This document shows, one piece after another, positions 31,688-43,315 of a stretch of 64,000 bases of DNA. How positions within the stretch are numbered: position 1 is the stretch's first letter; every line of letters begins with the position of its first letter. The notes under the pieces are model-generated. The model saw only the letters and a list, made by a program, of their open reading frames with translations, was not told where the DNA came from and searched no databases. Position numbers and translations under genes: made by a program. Source of the DNA: Charina bottae (taxonomy: Eukaryota; Chordata; Lepidosauria; Squamata; Charinaidae); assembly GCA_023362775.1 (NCBI GenBank), contig JALMGJ010000008.1, forward strand, positions 21,826,501 to 21,890,500. The letters run 5' to 3'.

Positions 31688-34120
31688 TGGAGTTATTATT
31701 TATTTATTTATTATTTCTAACTTATATCACCGCCCATCTCCCCCCACAAGGGAACTCTGGGCGGTTTACAATCAAGTCAGCAATTAAAAACATACAAAAT
31801 ACTTTATACAATTATTAAGAATATAAAAATATAAAATCCAAGAGGCTGTATGTGATGTTTGCGAACCAAACTTTACGGTGCGAGCCATCCCCAGGAAGAG
31901 CTATTACTCATCCCGTCCCAAGCGAGGTGGCAGAGCCAGGTTTTCAGTTTCTTCCTGAAGGTCAGGAGTGTGGGGGCTAGCCTCACCTCAAGGGGCAGGA
32001 TGTTCCAAAGGGCGGGTGCTACGGCAGAGAAGGCACACCTCCTGGATCCCGCTAGGTGAAATTCTTTTACTGATGGGATCCGTAGCATGCCCTCTCTGCA
32101 TGACCGGGTGGGGCGGGTCAATGCTCTGGGGATGAGGCGGTCTCTAAGGTAGCCTGGTCCCATGCCATGTAGGGCTTTAAAGGTAACAACCAACACCTTG
32201 AATTGGACTCGGAAGCAAACTGGTAACCAGTGCAGCTCACGCAGCAGAGGTGTCACGTGTGCCGATCTTGGGGCACTCATAACTGCACGCGCAGCCGCAT
32301 TCTGGACCAGTTGAAGCTTCCGGATACTCTTCAAGGGTAACCCCATGTAGAGTGCATTGCCATAGTCTATATGGGAGATGACCAGGGCATGAGTGACTGT
32401 ACGGAAGGCATCTCGGTCCAGGAAAGGGCGAAGCTGGCGTACAACTCGAAGTTGCACAAAAGCCCTTCTGGCCATGACTGCCACCTGCTCTTCAAGCAGG
32501 AGTCGTGAGTCCAGAAGGACCCCCAGGTTCCGCACTGAGTCTGAATGGGTTAGTGCCACCCCGTCCAGATCTAAAGATGACAACTCCTTTGATCCCGAGG
32601 CACCATCAATCCACAGCCACTCCGTCTTACCAGGGTTCAGCTGAAGCCTGTTGTTCCCAATCCAGACCCTCACAGCCTTCAGGCACTGAGAAAGGGCAGA
32701 AACTGCATCACTTAACTCACCCGGGATGGAGATATATAGTTGAGTATCATCAGCATACTGATGATACCTCATCCTGTGTTGGCGGATGATCTCACCCAGT
32801 GGTTTCATGTTGATATTAAATAGGAGAGGGGAGAGAACCGAGCCCTGCGGCACCCCACAAAGTAGGGGCCGAGGGTCGGACCTCTCATCTCCTATCACCA
32901 CTGATTGGGACCGGTCACGGAGGAAGGAGGTGAACCAGTGCAAGACTACGCCGCCCACCCCCAACTCTCCGAGCCGCCCCAAAAGAATACCATGGTCGAT
33001 GGTATCGAAAGCCGCTGAGAGGTCAAGAAGAGCCAGGATGGATGCACTGCCTCAATCCCACTCTCGCCAGAGATCATCTGTAAGTGCGACCAATGCAGTT
33101 TCCACCCCATATCCCGGCCTGAATCCTGACTGGAAGGGGTCTAGATAATCCGTATCATCCAGAATCCTCTGGAGCTGTAATGCCACCACTTTCTCAACCA
33201 CCTTCCCTAAAAAGGGGAGGTGGGAGACGGGACAAAAATTGTCCAACACTGTAGGGTCCAGTGATGGCTTCTTGAGGAGGGGGTGCACCAGCGCTTCTTT
33301 AAAAGCAGCCGGAAACACTCCCTCTCCCAAGGATGTAACAACCATCGCATGGACCCAGCCACATGTCACTTCGCTGGCCGCTTTCACTAGCCAGGAAGGG
33401 CATGGGTCAAGATGACACGTAGTGGTCCTTACAGTCCGGAGGATCCTGTCCACTTCCTTGGGCTCAACAGGATCAAACTGTTCCCAGATAACCGGGCATA
33501 GATGTTCCCTTGGCATCTCCCCAGACCATGCACCATGCTTGGAGTCCAGCCTAGAACGAATCCGAGCGATTTTATCCGCCAGATGCTCCAAAAATTCCTC
33601 CGCACGGCCCTGAAGGTGGGTCACTGGGCCCGCCTTACCCAGGAGAGATCGAGTAATCCTAAACACGGCTGATGGGCGGCATTCTGCAGATGCAATAAGA
33701 GTGGAGAAATATTGACGTTTCGCCATTCTTACCGCCACCAGGTAGGCCTTAACCATGGCTCTAGCTAGTGTTCAGTCAGATTCGGTCTTTGTCTTCCTCA
33801 AGCGGCACTATAGACGTCTCTTAACCCTTTTCAAAACCCTCAATCCCTCCGTGAACCACGGGGAATATCGGGTCTGATGGGGCAAGAGAGGCCGCACAGG
33901 CGCGATCCTGTCCAAGGCCCCGGCCGCTCCCTTATTCAAGGCTGTGGCCAGGACCTCCGCTGGACCGTGCAAAAGATCCTTGGGTATAACCCCCAGCTCC
34001 CTCTGAAACCCTATCGGGTCCATTAGTCGCCGGGGGCGGACCAATCGAATAGGTCCAGCCTCCCTGCGGAGTGGGGCAGCATATGAGAATCTCAGGGCCA
34101 CCAGGGAGTTCCTTCATATT
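31688..34120 (-). mobile_element. CR1/L2-group LINE, 5'-truncated 2.4-kb copy
   Basis: Minus-strand element. Its 3' end is on the left: GTAAACCGCCCAGAGTTCCC, GGGGGGAGATGGGCGG, then a short (AAAT)n. It covers the region upstream of the reverse transcriptase, the RT domain and the 3' UTR. Similarity to other window copies (7208, 10143, 23465, 28186, 39865, 59048, 63236) identifies it as the reference copy of the family here. The 5' end stops near 34120 without a visible target duplication, as usual for CR1-type elements. CR1, L2 and L3 clades cannot be separated by eye. Confidence 0.88.
31873..34101 (-). pseudogene. Reverse transcriptase (ORF2) of CR1/L2-group LINE
   Basis: Three adjoining open stretches form the remains of ORF2. 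34101-33808 is the linker after the endonuclease (YSPWFTEGLRVLKRVKRRL). 33756-33052 starts the RT domain (ALVHPLLKKPSLDPTVLDNF, then PFLGKVVEKVVALQLQ and DPFQSGFRPGYGVETALVAL). 32982-31873 completes it, with GVPQGSVLSPLLFN at residues 43-56, the catalytic YADD at 76-79, then GNNRLQLNPGKTEWLW and the C-terminal LHWLPVCFRVQFKVL. The palm block FDTIDHG lies between the last two stretches. A frameshift near 33800 and a stop near 33052 break it, so it cannot make the protein. The apurinic-type endonuclease is missing through 5' truncation. Confidence 0.85.
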
Positions 34121-34202
34121 GCCTTTAGCTTGGATCTCTATGGATTTTTCACATGGAATCTCCAGACTAATATGTGTTAATTTTTTCTGCCTTGCTAAGA
34201 GA

Positions 34203-34248
34203 TCCCTCCCTCCCTCCCTCCCTCCCTCCCTCCCTCCCTTCCTCCCTC
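34203..34248. repeat. (CCCT)n microsatellite
   Basis: About 10 copies of CCCT, slightly interrupted at the right end. Confidence 0.95.
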
Positions 34249-34546
34249 ACTCTTTTGTTCAATTTCCTTTAAAAATCATGTGAAAAAGTGCTATATTTCT
34301 TAACTATCCATCCACTGTCTCCATGGTTCAGATGACTTCTAAAGGATTATTCCTGGTATTTCATTTACTTACTTATTTAATTACTTTATGTGGGGAATAT
34401 TACTGACTTCTCTTGAAGTTTAGCAAATATTCTGTACTGACAATTTACCTTCATACAATGTAACACTGCATTTGGATTAAAATGTGAAATTTTAAGCATG
34501 TGAACAAGTGGATCTGTCAGTGAGCTTCCAATTTTGTTGTTGTTGT

Positions 34547-36690
34547 TTATTCGTTCAGTCGCTTCCGACTCTTCGTGACCTCATGGACCAGCCCACGCCA
34601 GAGCTTCCTGTCGGCCGTCACCATCCCCAGCGCGCCCACGGTTGAGACCATCACCTCCAGAATATCATCCATCCATCTTGCCCTTGGTCGGCCCCTCTTC
34701 CTTTTGCCTTCCACTTTCCCTAGCATCAGCTTCTTCTCCAGGGTATCCTGTCTTCTCATTATGTGGCCAAAGTACTTCAGTTTTGCCTTTAATATCATTC
34801 CCTCAAGGGAGCAGTCTGGCTTTATTTACTGGTTTGATCTTCTTGCAGTCCAAGGCACTCTCAGAATTTTCCTCCAACACCACAGTTCAAAAGCATCTAT
34901 CTTCCTTCGCTCAGCCTTCCTTATGGTCCAGCTCTCACAGCCATAGGTTACTACAGGGAATACCATTGCTTTAACTATGCGGACCTTTGTTGTCAGTGTG
35001 ATGTCTCTGCTCTTAACTATTTTATCAAGATTTGCCATTGCTCTCCTCCCAAGAAGTAGACGTCTTCTGATTTCCTGGCTGTTGTCAGCATCTGCAGTAA
35101 TCTTTGCGCCTAGAAATACAAAGTCTGTCACTGCCTCCACATTTTCTCCCTCTATTTGCCAGTTATCAATCAAGCTGGTTGCCATAATCTTGGTTTTTTT
35201 GAGGTTTAACTGCAACCCAGCTTTTGCACTTTCTTCTTTCACCTTCGTCATAAGGCTCCTCAACTCCTCCTCGCTTTCAGCCATCAAAGTGGTATCATCT
35301 GCATATCTGAGATTGTTAATGTTTCTTCCAGCGATTTTAACTCCAGCCTTGGATTCCTCAAGCCCAGCACGTCGCATGATGTGTTCTGCGTACAGGTTGA
35401 ATAGGTAGGGTGAGAGTATACAGCCCTGCCGTACTCCTTTCCCAATCTTAAACCGGTCTGTTGTTCCGTGCTCTGTTCTTACTGTTGCTACTTGGTCGTT
35501 ATACAGATTCCTCAGGAGGCAGACAAGATGACTTGGTATCCCCATACCACCAAGAACTTGCCACAATTTGTTATGATCCACACAGTCAAACGCTTTAGAA
35601 TAGTCAATAAAACAGAAATATATGTTTTTCTGAAACTCCCTAGCTTTCTCCATTATCCAGCGGATATTGGCAATTTGGTCTCTAGTTCCTCTGCCTTTTC
35701 TAAACCCAGCTTGTACATCTGGCAGTTCTCGCTCCATGAATTGCTGGAGTCTACCTTGCAAGATCTTGAGCATTACCTTACTGGCATGTGAAATAAGTGC
35801 CACTGTTCGATAGTTTGAACATTCTTTAGTGCTTCCCTTTTTTGGTATGGGGATATAAGTTGATTTTTTCCAATCTGATGGCCATTCTTGTGTTTTCCAT
35901 ATTTGCTGGCATATGGCATGCATCACCTTGACAGCATCATGTTGCAAGATTTTAAACAGTTCAGCTGGGATACCGTCGTCTCCTGCTGCCTTCTTATTAG
36001 CAATGCTTCTTAAGGCCCATTCAACCTCACTCTTCAGGATGTCTGGCTCTAACTCACTGACCACACCATCAAAGCTATCTCCAATATTATTATCCTTCCT
36101 ATACAGATCTTCCGTATATTCTTGCCACCTTTTCTTGATCTCTTCTGCTTCTGTTAGGTCCTTACCATCTTTGTTTTTGATCATACCCATTTTTACCTGG
36201 AATTTACCTCTGATGTTTCTAATTTTCTGGAAGAGGTCTCTTGTCCTTCCTATTCTATTGTCTTCTTCCACTTCCGCACATTGCTTGTTTAAAAATAATT
36301 CCTTATCTCTTCTGGCTAACCTCTGGAATTTTGCATTTAATTGGGCATATCTCCCCCTATCACTGTTGCCTTTTGCTTTCCTTCTTTCTTGGGCTACTTC
36401 CAGTGTCTCAGCAGACAGCCATCTTGCCTTCTTGGTTTTCTTTTTCTTTGGGACGTTTTTTGTTGCCGCCTCCTGAACAATGTTGCGAACTTCTGTCCAT
36501 AGTTCTTCCGGGACCCTATCTACTAAATCTAGTCCCTTAAATCTATTCTTCACCTCCACTGCATATTCCTTAGGAATATTAGTGAGCTCATATCTAACTG
36601 ATCTGTGGGTCTTCCCTATTCTCTTTAGTCTGATTCTAAATTTTGCAATAAGAAGTTCGTGATCTGAACTACAGTCAGCTCCAGGTCTTA
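34547..36690 (-). pseudogene. BovB reverse transcriptase, nearly intact
   Basis: The frame 36559-34826 is open for 577 residues. It holds the linker after the endonuclease, a conserved thumb-side block (KRWQEYTEDLYRKD, residues ~143-156), the RT core with YFCFIDYSKAFDCVDH (~314-329), GVRQGCILSP (~375-384) and the catalytic YADD at 419-422, and the C-terminal CESWTIRKAERRKIDAFELW. A small change after TARRSNQ creates a stop. The last ~80 residues continue in another frame (34798-34547, ending EVTKSRKRLNE). RT activity could in principle remain because the lesion lies behind the core, but the protein is split from its endonuclease by the LTR. Confidence 0.88.
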
Positions 36691-36698
36691 AAGTTATT

Positions 36699-37324
36699 TG
36701 TTAAAGTTATTCTATGTAAGATTCAAACGAATGGATTCCTACACTGTAAATGCCTGTTAATTGGGTTTTTTCCATTTCCGTGCTGTAAGCACTTTCCCAT
36801 AACAAAAAGCAGTAAACAACAGATGTGACCTTGTAGGCAAAGCTTCGCCTTTGTTTTGACTATGATAACAGTCTTTTCCCATGAGAATAGCGTCCCGTAG
36901 AAAAGCCAACATGCAACACCGCCATCCCATGGCGGTTTATAGTAAGTACCACTGTTACTAAAATGTTAAGCTGAAAAGTGGCCTAGCCCATATTAGCCAA
37001 TCAGAATGCTGAACCATGGGTATAATTCAACTATGAACTATGGGTACTCATCTCACTCATGTTTTTTCTATGCTTCTTTTGACTGCTATCTACATGTACT
37101 TTGTATCTGAACTGTAACTACGCCTGGTCTTTGCACAGACCATGATTTTTTCTTTCCTCACTTCTGTTGAGGGAACTCTGCGTATGCTTTGCTTTTTCCT
37201 TTTTGCAATAATGCACCATACATCCATTATTGCCTTATGCTATCAATAAAGATATTGTTAGCCTTAAAACACGTTGTTTGGATTACTCTGCGCCTGGAAC
37301 CCCAATAGCCAGCAACACCCCACA
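36699..37324 (+). mobile_element. Probable solo LTR (626 bp) inside BovB
   Basis: Interrupts the BovB frame between the endonuclease and RT parts. It begins TGTTAAAG and ends CCCCACA (TG...CA), with an AATAAA signal (ATCAATAAAGATATTG) about 75 bp from its end. The 6-mers GTTATT (36693-36698) and GTTTTT (37325-37330) flank it as an imperfect target duplication. The other BovB copy (43230) shows the uninterrupted sequence. No internal retroviral coding part is present. The exact left edge is uncertain by a few bases. Confidence 0.65.
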
Positions 37325-37330
37325 GTTTTT

Positions 37331-38310
37331 ACCAACTGTATAGATGTCCGCCACCTTTGGCTGCAAAGGATGTAGTCAATCTGATTTCGGTGTCGACCAT
37401 CTGGTGAAGTCCATGTATAAAGTCGTCTTTTAGGTTGTTGGAAGAGAGTGTTTGTTATGCACAGTGAGTTGTCTTGGCAAAATTCTATCAGCCTATGTCC
37501 TGCTTCATTTTGTTCTCCCAGACCATGCTTGCCTGTAATTCCAGGTGTCGTCTGACTACCCACCTTAGCATTCCAGTCTCCTGTAATGAAAATAACATCT
37601 CTTTTTGGTGTATTATCCAGTAGGTGCTGCAGATCCTCATAGAACTGATCTACTTCTGCTTCTTCAGCATCTGTGGTTGGGGCGTATATTTGGATCACTG
37701 TGATGTTAAATGGCTTACCCTGAATTCGAATTGAGATCATTTTATCGTTTTTTGGATTGTATCCAAGCACTGCTTTAGCCACTTTATTATTAATTATGAA
37801 GGCTACTCCATTTCTTCTGTGGTCCTCTTGTCCACAGTAGTAGATCTGGTGTTCATCTGATGTGAAGTGGCCCATTCCAGTCCATTTCAGTTCACTGACA
37901 CCTAAAATGTCTATATTTAATCTTGACATCTCACCAATAACCACATCCAATTTGCCCTGGCTCATAGATCTTACATTCCAGGTTCCTATGGTGTGTTGAT
38001 CTTTAGAACATCGGATTCGTCGTTCACCACCAGCACCGTTGGCCGCTAGCCATCCTTTCGGCTTTGAGATAGCTGCGTCATCACATCTGGGGCTAGTTGA
38101 ACGTATCCTCTGTTCCTCCCCAGTAGCATTTTGACCATCTTCCGACCTGGGAGTCCCATCTTCCGATGGTATACCGACATATCTCTGGTTGTACTGAACC
38201 ATTTGGTTTTCACGGCAAGAATACTGGGGTGGGTTTCCATTACCTTCCCCAGGGATCGTATTTAGTCTGACCTCTCTGCCACGACCTTCCCGTCTTGGGT
38301 GTCCCTTCAC
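37331..38310 (-). pseudogene. BovB apurinic-type endonuclease domain
   Basis: Open frame from 38310 to the LTR junction. The N-terminal leader has the proline-rich NGNPPQYSCRENQMVQYNQR. The endonuclease follows with GTWNVRSMSQGKLDVVIGEM, IDILGVSELKWTGMG, the catalytic-type block VIFITGDWNAKVGSQTTPG, then RRLYTWTSPDGRHRNQIDYI. The order matches the APE-like endonuclease of RTE elements that nicks the target. After CSQRWRTSIQ the frame runs into LTR sequence and ends, so the fused tail is not BovB. The intact part lacks only the terminal SDHELL-type motif, found beyond the LTR at about 36655-36690. Confidence 0.85.
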
Positions 38311-38393
38311 GGTTTAGCTCATGGTTTCATTGAAGTGCTCAAGCTCCAGCACCACAACAAGGTAACGATCTCCTTTGCTGGAGAGCTTCCAAT

Positions 38394-39210
38394 AATATTT
38401 TTTAATTCTTTGTTTTATGTGCTGAAGTATTGCATTATCATCACTGTCTATTCCTTCATGCTATTTGCAGATACTAAGGACTTGATAACCTATGTTGTTA
38501 CTGAAAATGAGCTCATTAAATCTGGAATGTAATAATTCCACAACTCATCATTGCAAAGCTCACTGAGATAATAGGCACAGGATTAATATAATTACCTCCA
38601 AATGAATATATAAAGATTAATATGTTGGCACATTAAACAATAACATTTGTGAAAACAGTTCGATAGTTGTTTACTACAGTTTATTTCTTTACCATTCAAG
38701 TGGAAGTTTTAAAATTCATATACTTGTTCTGTTTAATTAAAAAGTAGCAATAAGATTTGGTCAATCTTCTGGAGATAGCAGTTCTTAAAACAGTGTCACC
38801 CAGCAGCAGACTATGATGCCATTATTTGACCAGCTAGATTTCTTCTTGATTTTTCCCTTAATTTTTCATTTTCACATGAAGCCTGGAGCTTAAAAGAATC
38901 TGCAGTTTTATGCCATATTGAGGAAAATGAGTATCAGTGGATCTGCAATGGCATCTTTTTATTAGATCCCAATTAGGCAGCTACAATGAAATTATTACAC
39001 TTGCACACCATGTTTCAGAAATTCATCAGCATTAATATGCCATCTTTTAGAATTTGTAGTCTGTAAGGGTTTCAAGAAGGGATTAATTTCAAAACTCAGA
39101 GCAATCCTGGTATTTGTGAAAGCTTAAAGTCATAAACAAATTGATACATTTCCTTATGATTCTTAAAGAGGGCGGTCTGGAGTTGCTTGCAATTTTATTT
39201 GCAAGATTGA
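38394..39210. other. No gene seen
   Basis: AT-rich sequence without a recognised element or exon. Confidence 0.45.
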
Positions 39211-39476
39211 TGTCAGCCTTGTGGGGTAGTCCAGACAAGAAGCACAACCAGGAGTACTAGTTCTATTTTTATTGTAAGTTTACATTAACAGAATCCTGCA
39301 AGTCTGATAGTACCCCTCCCTTCCTTCACTTTTACTCTCCCAAAAAAATGTGAGGGTTCCTTCTGAGACACTTTTGCCATCCCTCCTCCTTCGGACTTAA
39401 ATTTTGTTTATCAGACCATTGTCTAGGTTCCGGCTCTTCCTCCTGTCTCCCAAGGTCATTCCCACATGCCATTACA
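39211..39476 (-). mobile_element. LTR-like unit, 266 bp
   Basis: Reverse complement begins TGTAATGGCATGTGGGAATG and ends CAAGGCTGACA (TG...CA), with an AATAAA signal in ACAATAAAAATAG. It matches the unit at 63485-63744 over its length (GACCTTGGGAGA, CTTCTGTTAATGTAA-like, GTGCTTCTTGTCTGGACTAC). No clear target duplication is seen. Confidence 0.6.
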
Positions 39477-39496
39477 AAATGTCAGGGTATCTGTCC

Positions 39497-39860
39497 ATGA
39501 ACTGAAGTTCAAGATAAAGTGGGTCATGAAGCAAGACAATGACCCAAAACACACAAGTGACCAAAGAATGGTTAAAGCAGAAGAAAGTTAATGTTTTGAA
39601 ATGGCCAAGACAAAGTCCTGACTTTAATCCTATAGAAATGTTGTGGAAGGACCTTAAGTGGGCAGTTCATGTGAGAAGCCCAACAACATCCTTGAGTTGA
39701 AACTGTTCTGTAGAACTGGGCTAAAAGTCCTCTAAGCCAATGTGCAGGATTGATCAACAGTTATCAGAAACATTTAGTTGCAGTTATTGCTGCCCAAGGG
39801 GGGCACACCAGTTACTGAAAACAAAGGTTTATATACTTTTGCACACACAAGGCTGGGAGA
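39497..39860 (+). pseudogene. Tc1-type transposase C-terminus
   Basis: Coding traces in two frames. [19 protein letters not shown] (39530-39587) is followed, after a frameshift near 39587, by [20 protein letters not shown] (39592-39651). These are the second Asp and the Glu blocks of the DDE catalytic triad of Tc1 transposases, with the spacing expected for D34E. Stops follow (VL*ANVQD*). The right side, with TTTATATACTTTTGCACACA, resembles the subterminal end of Tc1-type elements. It is a dead, 5'-deleted copy. Confidence 0.85.
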
Positions 39861-39864
39861 ACAA

Positions 39865-40500
39865 CCAGTTCTTCAAAGTTTATGGAACACCAACAGGGGG
39901 CCATATGGATTTCAGAAGAGATTTCATTCCAAAGGGCAGGTGCTGTGACAGAGAAGGCATGCTTCCTGGATCCTGATAGATGACATCTATCACCAGATAG
40001 ATCTGGTGGGCACCAGATGGAGCTGTGAAAATCCCCTTGCCATAGCTGGCACCTGTTCTTCAAGCAGGAATTATGAGCTTAAGAGGACCCCCAGACTGAG
40101 CACCACTCTTGAGTAGGGAAATGCTATCCCATCCAAGGGTATAGATCAGAGCTTTCCAAACTGTGTGTCGCAACACAAACGTATGTCGCCACACACAGTC
40201 TGGTGTGTTGCCACACAACCCGGAAGTGCTGATCATCATCAGCGCTTCAGGGTTTCCCGGGGCGACACCAATTACAGTGCGAAAAACTCGGAAGCGGCAG
40301 CAGCGCTTCCATGTTTTTGTGCGCTGCCACACTTCCAGGTTTTCCCGTGGCAACACACCAACGCCAGTTGGTGTGTCGCCGCAGGAAAAACTTTGGAAAG
40401 CCCTGGTATAGATGGAAAGAACTCAGATCCAGGTGGTCCTAATATGCACAGCCATTTGGTCTTGGTAATGCACAAATTTATCTTTACCTGTTGGGAAAAG
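39865..40500 (-). mobile_element. Old CR1/L2-group LINE fragment, split by hAT MITE
   Basis: Matches 31980-32640 of the larger element in scattered blocks: TTCCAAAGGGCAGGTGCTGT, GACAGAGAAGGCATGCTTCC, TGTTCTTCAAGCAGGA, and after the MITE CAGCCATTTGGTCTTGGTAA. The hAT element at 40147-40405 sits inside it. Confidence 0.65.
40147..40405. mobile_element. hAT MITE, 259 bp, complete
   Basis: 8-bp TSD GTATAGAT (40139-40146 and 40406-40413). Ends are CAGAGCTTTCCAAAC and, inverted, CAGGGCTTTCCAAAG. The interior is rich in CACAC/GTGTG and CGGAAGTGCTGATCATCATC. It is non-coding, with the same family ends as 13049, 59713 and 61316. Confidence 0.92.
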
Positions 40501-41262
40501 TGTGCAGTTGGTTGTCAATGCGGCTGAAGTTACATGAAGCACAAATACATCACTTTTAATTCACAGCAAAGCTACAATATTGTAGTGACAGAATAGCAAG
40601 GAAAATAATAGCTCTTACAAGTATACCAATAAAAAATGTAACATGCAAACTACAGTACATGCACACTCCATATGCAATGCTCATCTTCTGTTAGTCAAAT
40701 TGTTAGATACTGCCCTAAAAAGCCCATTAAAGTCTTGTTGAAAATGGTAATTTCTTTTCTGGGGAATATTTGCAGAGATTTTTGTCAATGCAACACGCTG
40801 CAAACAAGAGATTTCTCAGGGATAGAAGGTCACCACCAAAGAAAACAGCATTGTCTTCCAGTGATCAGGAAACTGTGATGGAACTTCCAGGGCTTTATTA
40901 TCTTTTTTTAACAAGAACTTTAAGTTTAATCATACATAAAAACTACAAAAAGAAACTATAAAAAAGGGGAAAAAAGAAAAAGTGAAAAAACAGAAAAAAG
41001 ATATTTTTTAAGATTACAAGATGACTTCCGACTTTCAACAAGAATATACAGCAAATTCCATAATTAATTCCTTTTCTATATCTAACCAAAATCATGTTAT
41101 TTCTATAAATCAATCCATTAACACATTATAAAACTATAAAAGCAATTGCTCTTTCCCCTTATATAAAGAAATAAACAGATATATAAACCTCCAAATCCAC
41201 TTCCCCCAAAAAACAAAACTCATTTTTTAATATTTCCTTCCTACCACTATTCTATATTTTTC

Positions 41263-41264
<2 letters not shown>

Positions 41265-41309
<45 letters not shown>
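41265..41309. repeat. (CA)n microsatellite
   Basis: About 22 CA units inside the 3' UTR of L1-like copy B. Copy A lacks it, so the expansion is specific to this copy. Confidence 0.95.
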
Positions 41310-41314
<5 letters not shown>

Positions 41315-41554
41315 CAAATTATATTCAAATTTTGTACTTAATAGTATTATACTTGATAATAATATTGTTTAATAGTAATAATAATGCTGTAATAGTCTTA
41401 ACCCTATTAAATCTATAATCAAACTCTAATTATTATGTCTTATAAATCAAACAAACTATAAAAACAATAGAATACATCTTAATCCATCTTAATAAAATAC
41501 ATCTTAATCCAAATCATTAAAGAGAATAAAATCATATAAGCCTTAATATCAATC

Positions 41555-41800
41555 CACAAACACATTCTTACTTTTATGCTTAGTACTACTATAATAATCT
41601 TATCCCTATTAAACCTTAAAAAATCAAACCAACTTTAAATCATCGTAGAAAATAGGGTCATAAAATTTGTTTATCTTCATATTCTGCACAATATCAATAC
41701 ACATATATATTCTTACTTTTATATTTAATAATATTATAGCAATCTTATCCCCATTAAACCTTAAAAAATCAGACTTTAAATCATTATTAAAAATAAGATC
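41555..41800. repeat. Imperfect tandem duplication in 3' UTR of L1-like copy B
   Basis: Two similar units of roughly 140 bp, each with TTCTTACTTTTAT, then ATCTTATCCC[TC]ATTAAACC and TTAAAAAATCA, then CTTTAAATCATT/CATC. Copy A shows only one such unit, explaining part of its shorter 3' UTR. Confidence 0.65.
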
Positions 41801-42014
41801 ATACAGTTTTGAAATCAGTCCACATACTTATTCTTAATTTCTTAACTGACCTCAAAGTAAACTAAAACATTTATTTGTCTCCATATTATTCACCAGAAAT
41901 TTTTTATAAAAGAAACAAAAAACCCAATTGCCCCTCCTAAGAAGTCAACAAAAGATTTCCCACATAGCCAAAAACCATCTCGTTCTCAAAACATAAGTTG
42001 AAGTAAACAGACCA

Positions 42015-42305
42015 TTATCTTTCCTGCAAATCAAGTTGTAACTCTTTCATAACCAACATGTATTCATCAGCTGGCAGTTCACGGTCTGGATTCTCAGAAT
42101 CGGGAAGAATATCTCCCCTTTGATAAGTCTCTTCTTCTCCCATCTCTTCTTTTCCCTTCATAAAATTCTCAGCCAGTTGATACATTTCAGAAATAATATC
42201 CCGAACATCTTGCAAGAGAACTTGAGCAGTTTTATGGCATATTTCTTCAAAGTCAGCATGGAGCTCAGAGAATGCTTTCTTAAAGTCTTTCTTAAGGTCG
42301 TCCAT
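42015..42305 (-). CDS. ORF1-like coiled-coil protein of L1-like element B
   Basis: Frame of 96 residues, starting MDDLKKDFKKAFSELHADFE. Heptad-like hydrophobic spacing in the first 60 residues suggests a coiled coil. The C-terminal third is acidic (EEMGEEETYQ). It is paralogous to the 141-residue frame at 9668-10093 over the N-terminal 50 residues and shorter at the C-terminus. It sits in the same place of the element, after the leader and before the 3' UTR. The function is unknown; an ORF1p-type RNA-binding or multimerisation role is an inference from position. Confidence 0.5.
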   Translation of the reverse strand: MDDLKKDFKKAFSELHADFEEICHKTAQVLLQDVRDIISEMYQLAENFMKGKEEMGEEETYQRGDILPDSENPDRELPADEYMLVMKELQLDLQER

Positions 42306-42612
42306 AATTCAAACAACAAAATCTAATGTCCTATATGCAAATCAGTAAATACAACGTATTGATTATTTCTCAGTCCTCCTTAAATTTTGAATGGGAAGTA
42401 AGCTAGCAGTTAAGAAAAAGAATAAAGCTCCTCCAGAAACAGCAAAAAGCACCAAGAGATTCGTATCTTCTTGTTGTTAACAGCCTCTCTTGGGGTAAGA
42501 AAAACTTAAAAATATACAAATTGGGTGATTTAGAAATGAGAAAGGCTCGACCTAGTGTCCCAATAGGGCTGCAGTATGGTTTGGAATGTAATTACCTTGG
42601 AATGTAAGATCT

Positions 42613-43315
42613 ATGAATCAAGGTAAGCTGGATGTGGTCAAACATGAGATGACAAGATTGAACATCGACATCTTGGGAATCAGCGAACTAAAATGGACAG
42701 GAATGGGCGAATTTAATTCAGGAGACCATTATATATACTACTGTGGGCAAGAATCCCTTAGAAGAAATGGAGTAGCTCTCATAGTCAATAAAAGAGTGGG
42801 AAAGGCAGTACTGGGGTACAACCTCAAAAATGACAGAATGCTTTCAGTTTGAATCCAAGGCAAACCATTCAACATCACAGTGATCCAAGTCTATGCCCCA
42901 ACCACTGATGCCGAAGAAGCTGAAGTTGACCGGTTCTATGAAGACCTACAACACCTTCTAGAACTAACACCAAAAAAAAAAAGTCCTTTTCATCATAGGG
43001 GACTGGAATGCTAAAGTAGGAAGTCAAAAAATAACCGGAATAACAGGCAAGTTCGGCCTCGGAGTACAAAATGAAGCAGGGCAAAGGCTAATAGAGTTTT
43101 GTCAAGAGAACACGCTGGTCATAGCAAACACTCTTTTCCAACAACACAAGAGACGACTCTACACATGGACATCACCAGATGGTCAATACTGAAATCAGAT
43201 TGATTATATACTTTGCAGCCAAAGATGGAGAAGCTCTATACAATCAGCAAAAACAAGACCTGGAGCTGACTGTGGCTCAGATCATGAGCTTCTTATCGCA
43301 AAATTTAGGCTTAAA
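42613..43315 (+). pseudogene. BovB endonuclease domain, broken
   Basis: Reads MNQGKLDVVKHEMTRLNIDI, ILGISELKWTGMGEFNSG, then stops at a TGA at 42850-42852. It resumes as IQGKPFNITVIQVYAPTTDA, is shifted at an A-run (42970-42981) and continues with FIIGDWNAKVG and RRLYTWTSPDGQY. A second TGA follows, then NQIDYILCSQRWRSSIQ and the SDHELLIAKF motif. Both TGA stops stand where the 34.5-kb copy has arginine (CGA-type codons), as expected from CpG decay. The catalytic GDWN and SDH motifs are still legible. Confidence 0.85.

Larger units (their letters stand above)
34533..38382 (-). mobile_element. BovB/RTE LINE, near full length, split by an LTR
   Basis: 11-bp TSD GAGCTTCCAAT (34522-34532 and 38383-38393). 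The 3' end on the left carries the BovB (AAC)n tail after GAGTCGGAAGCGACTGAACG. The 5' end at 38382 includes the leader before the endonuclease. The total is 3850 bp, or 3.2 kb once the 626-bp insertion at 36699-37324 is removed, the usual BovB length. Endonuclease and RT frames are open on both sides of the LTR, so this copy was recently intact. Confidence 0.93.
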
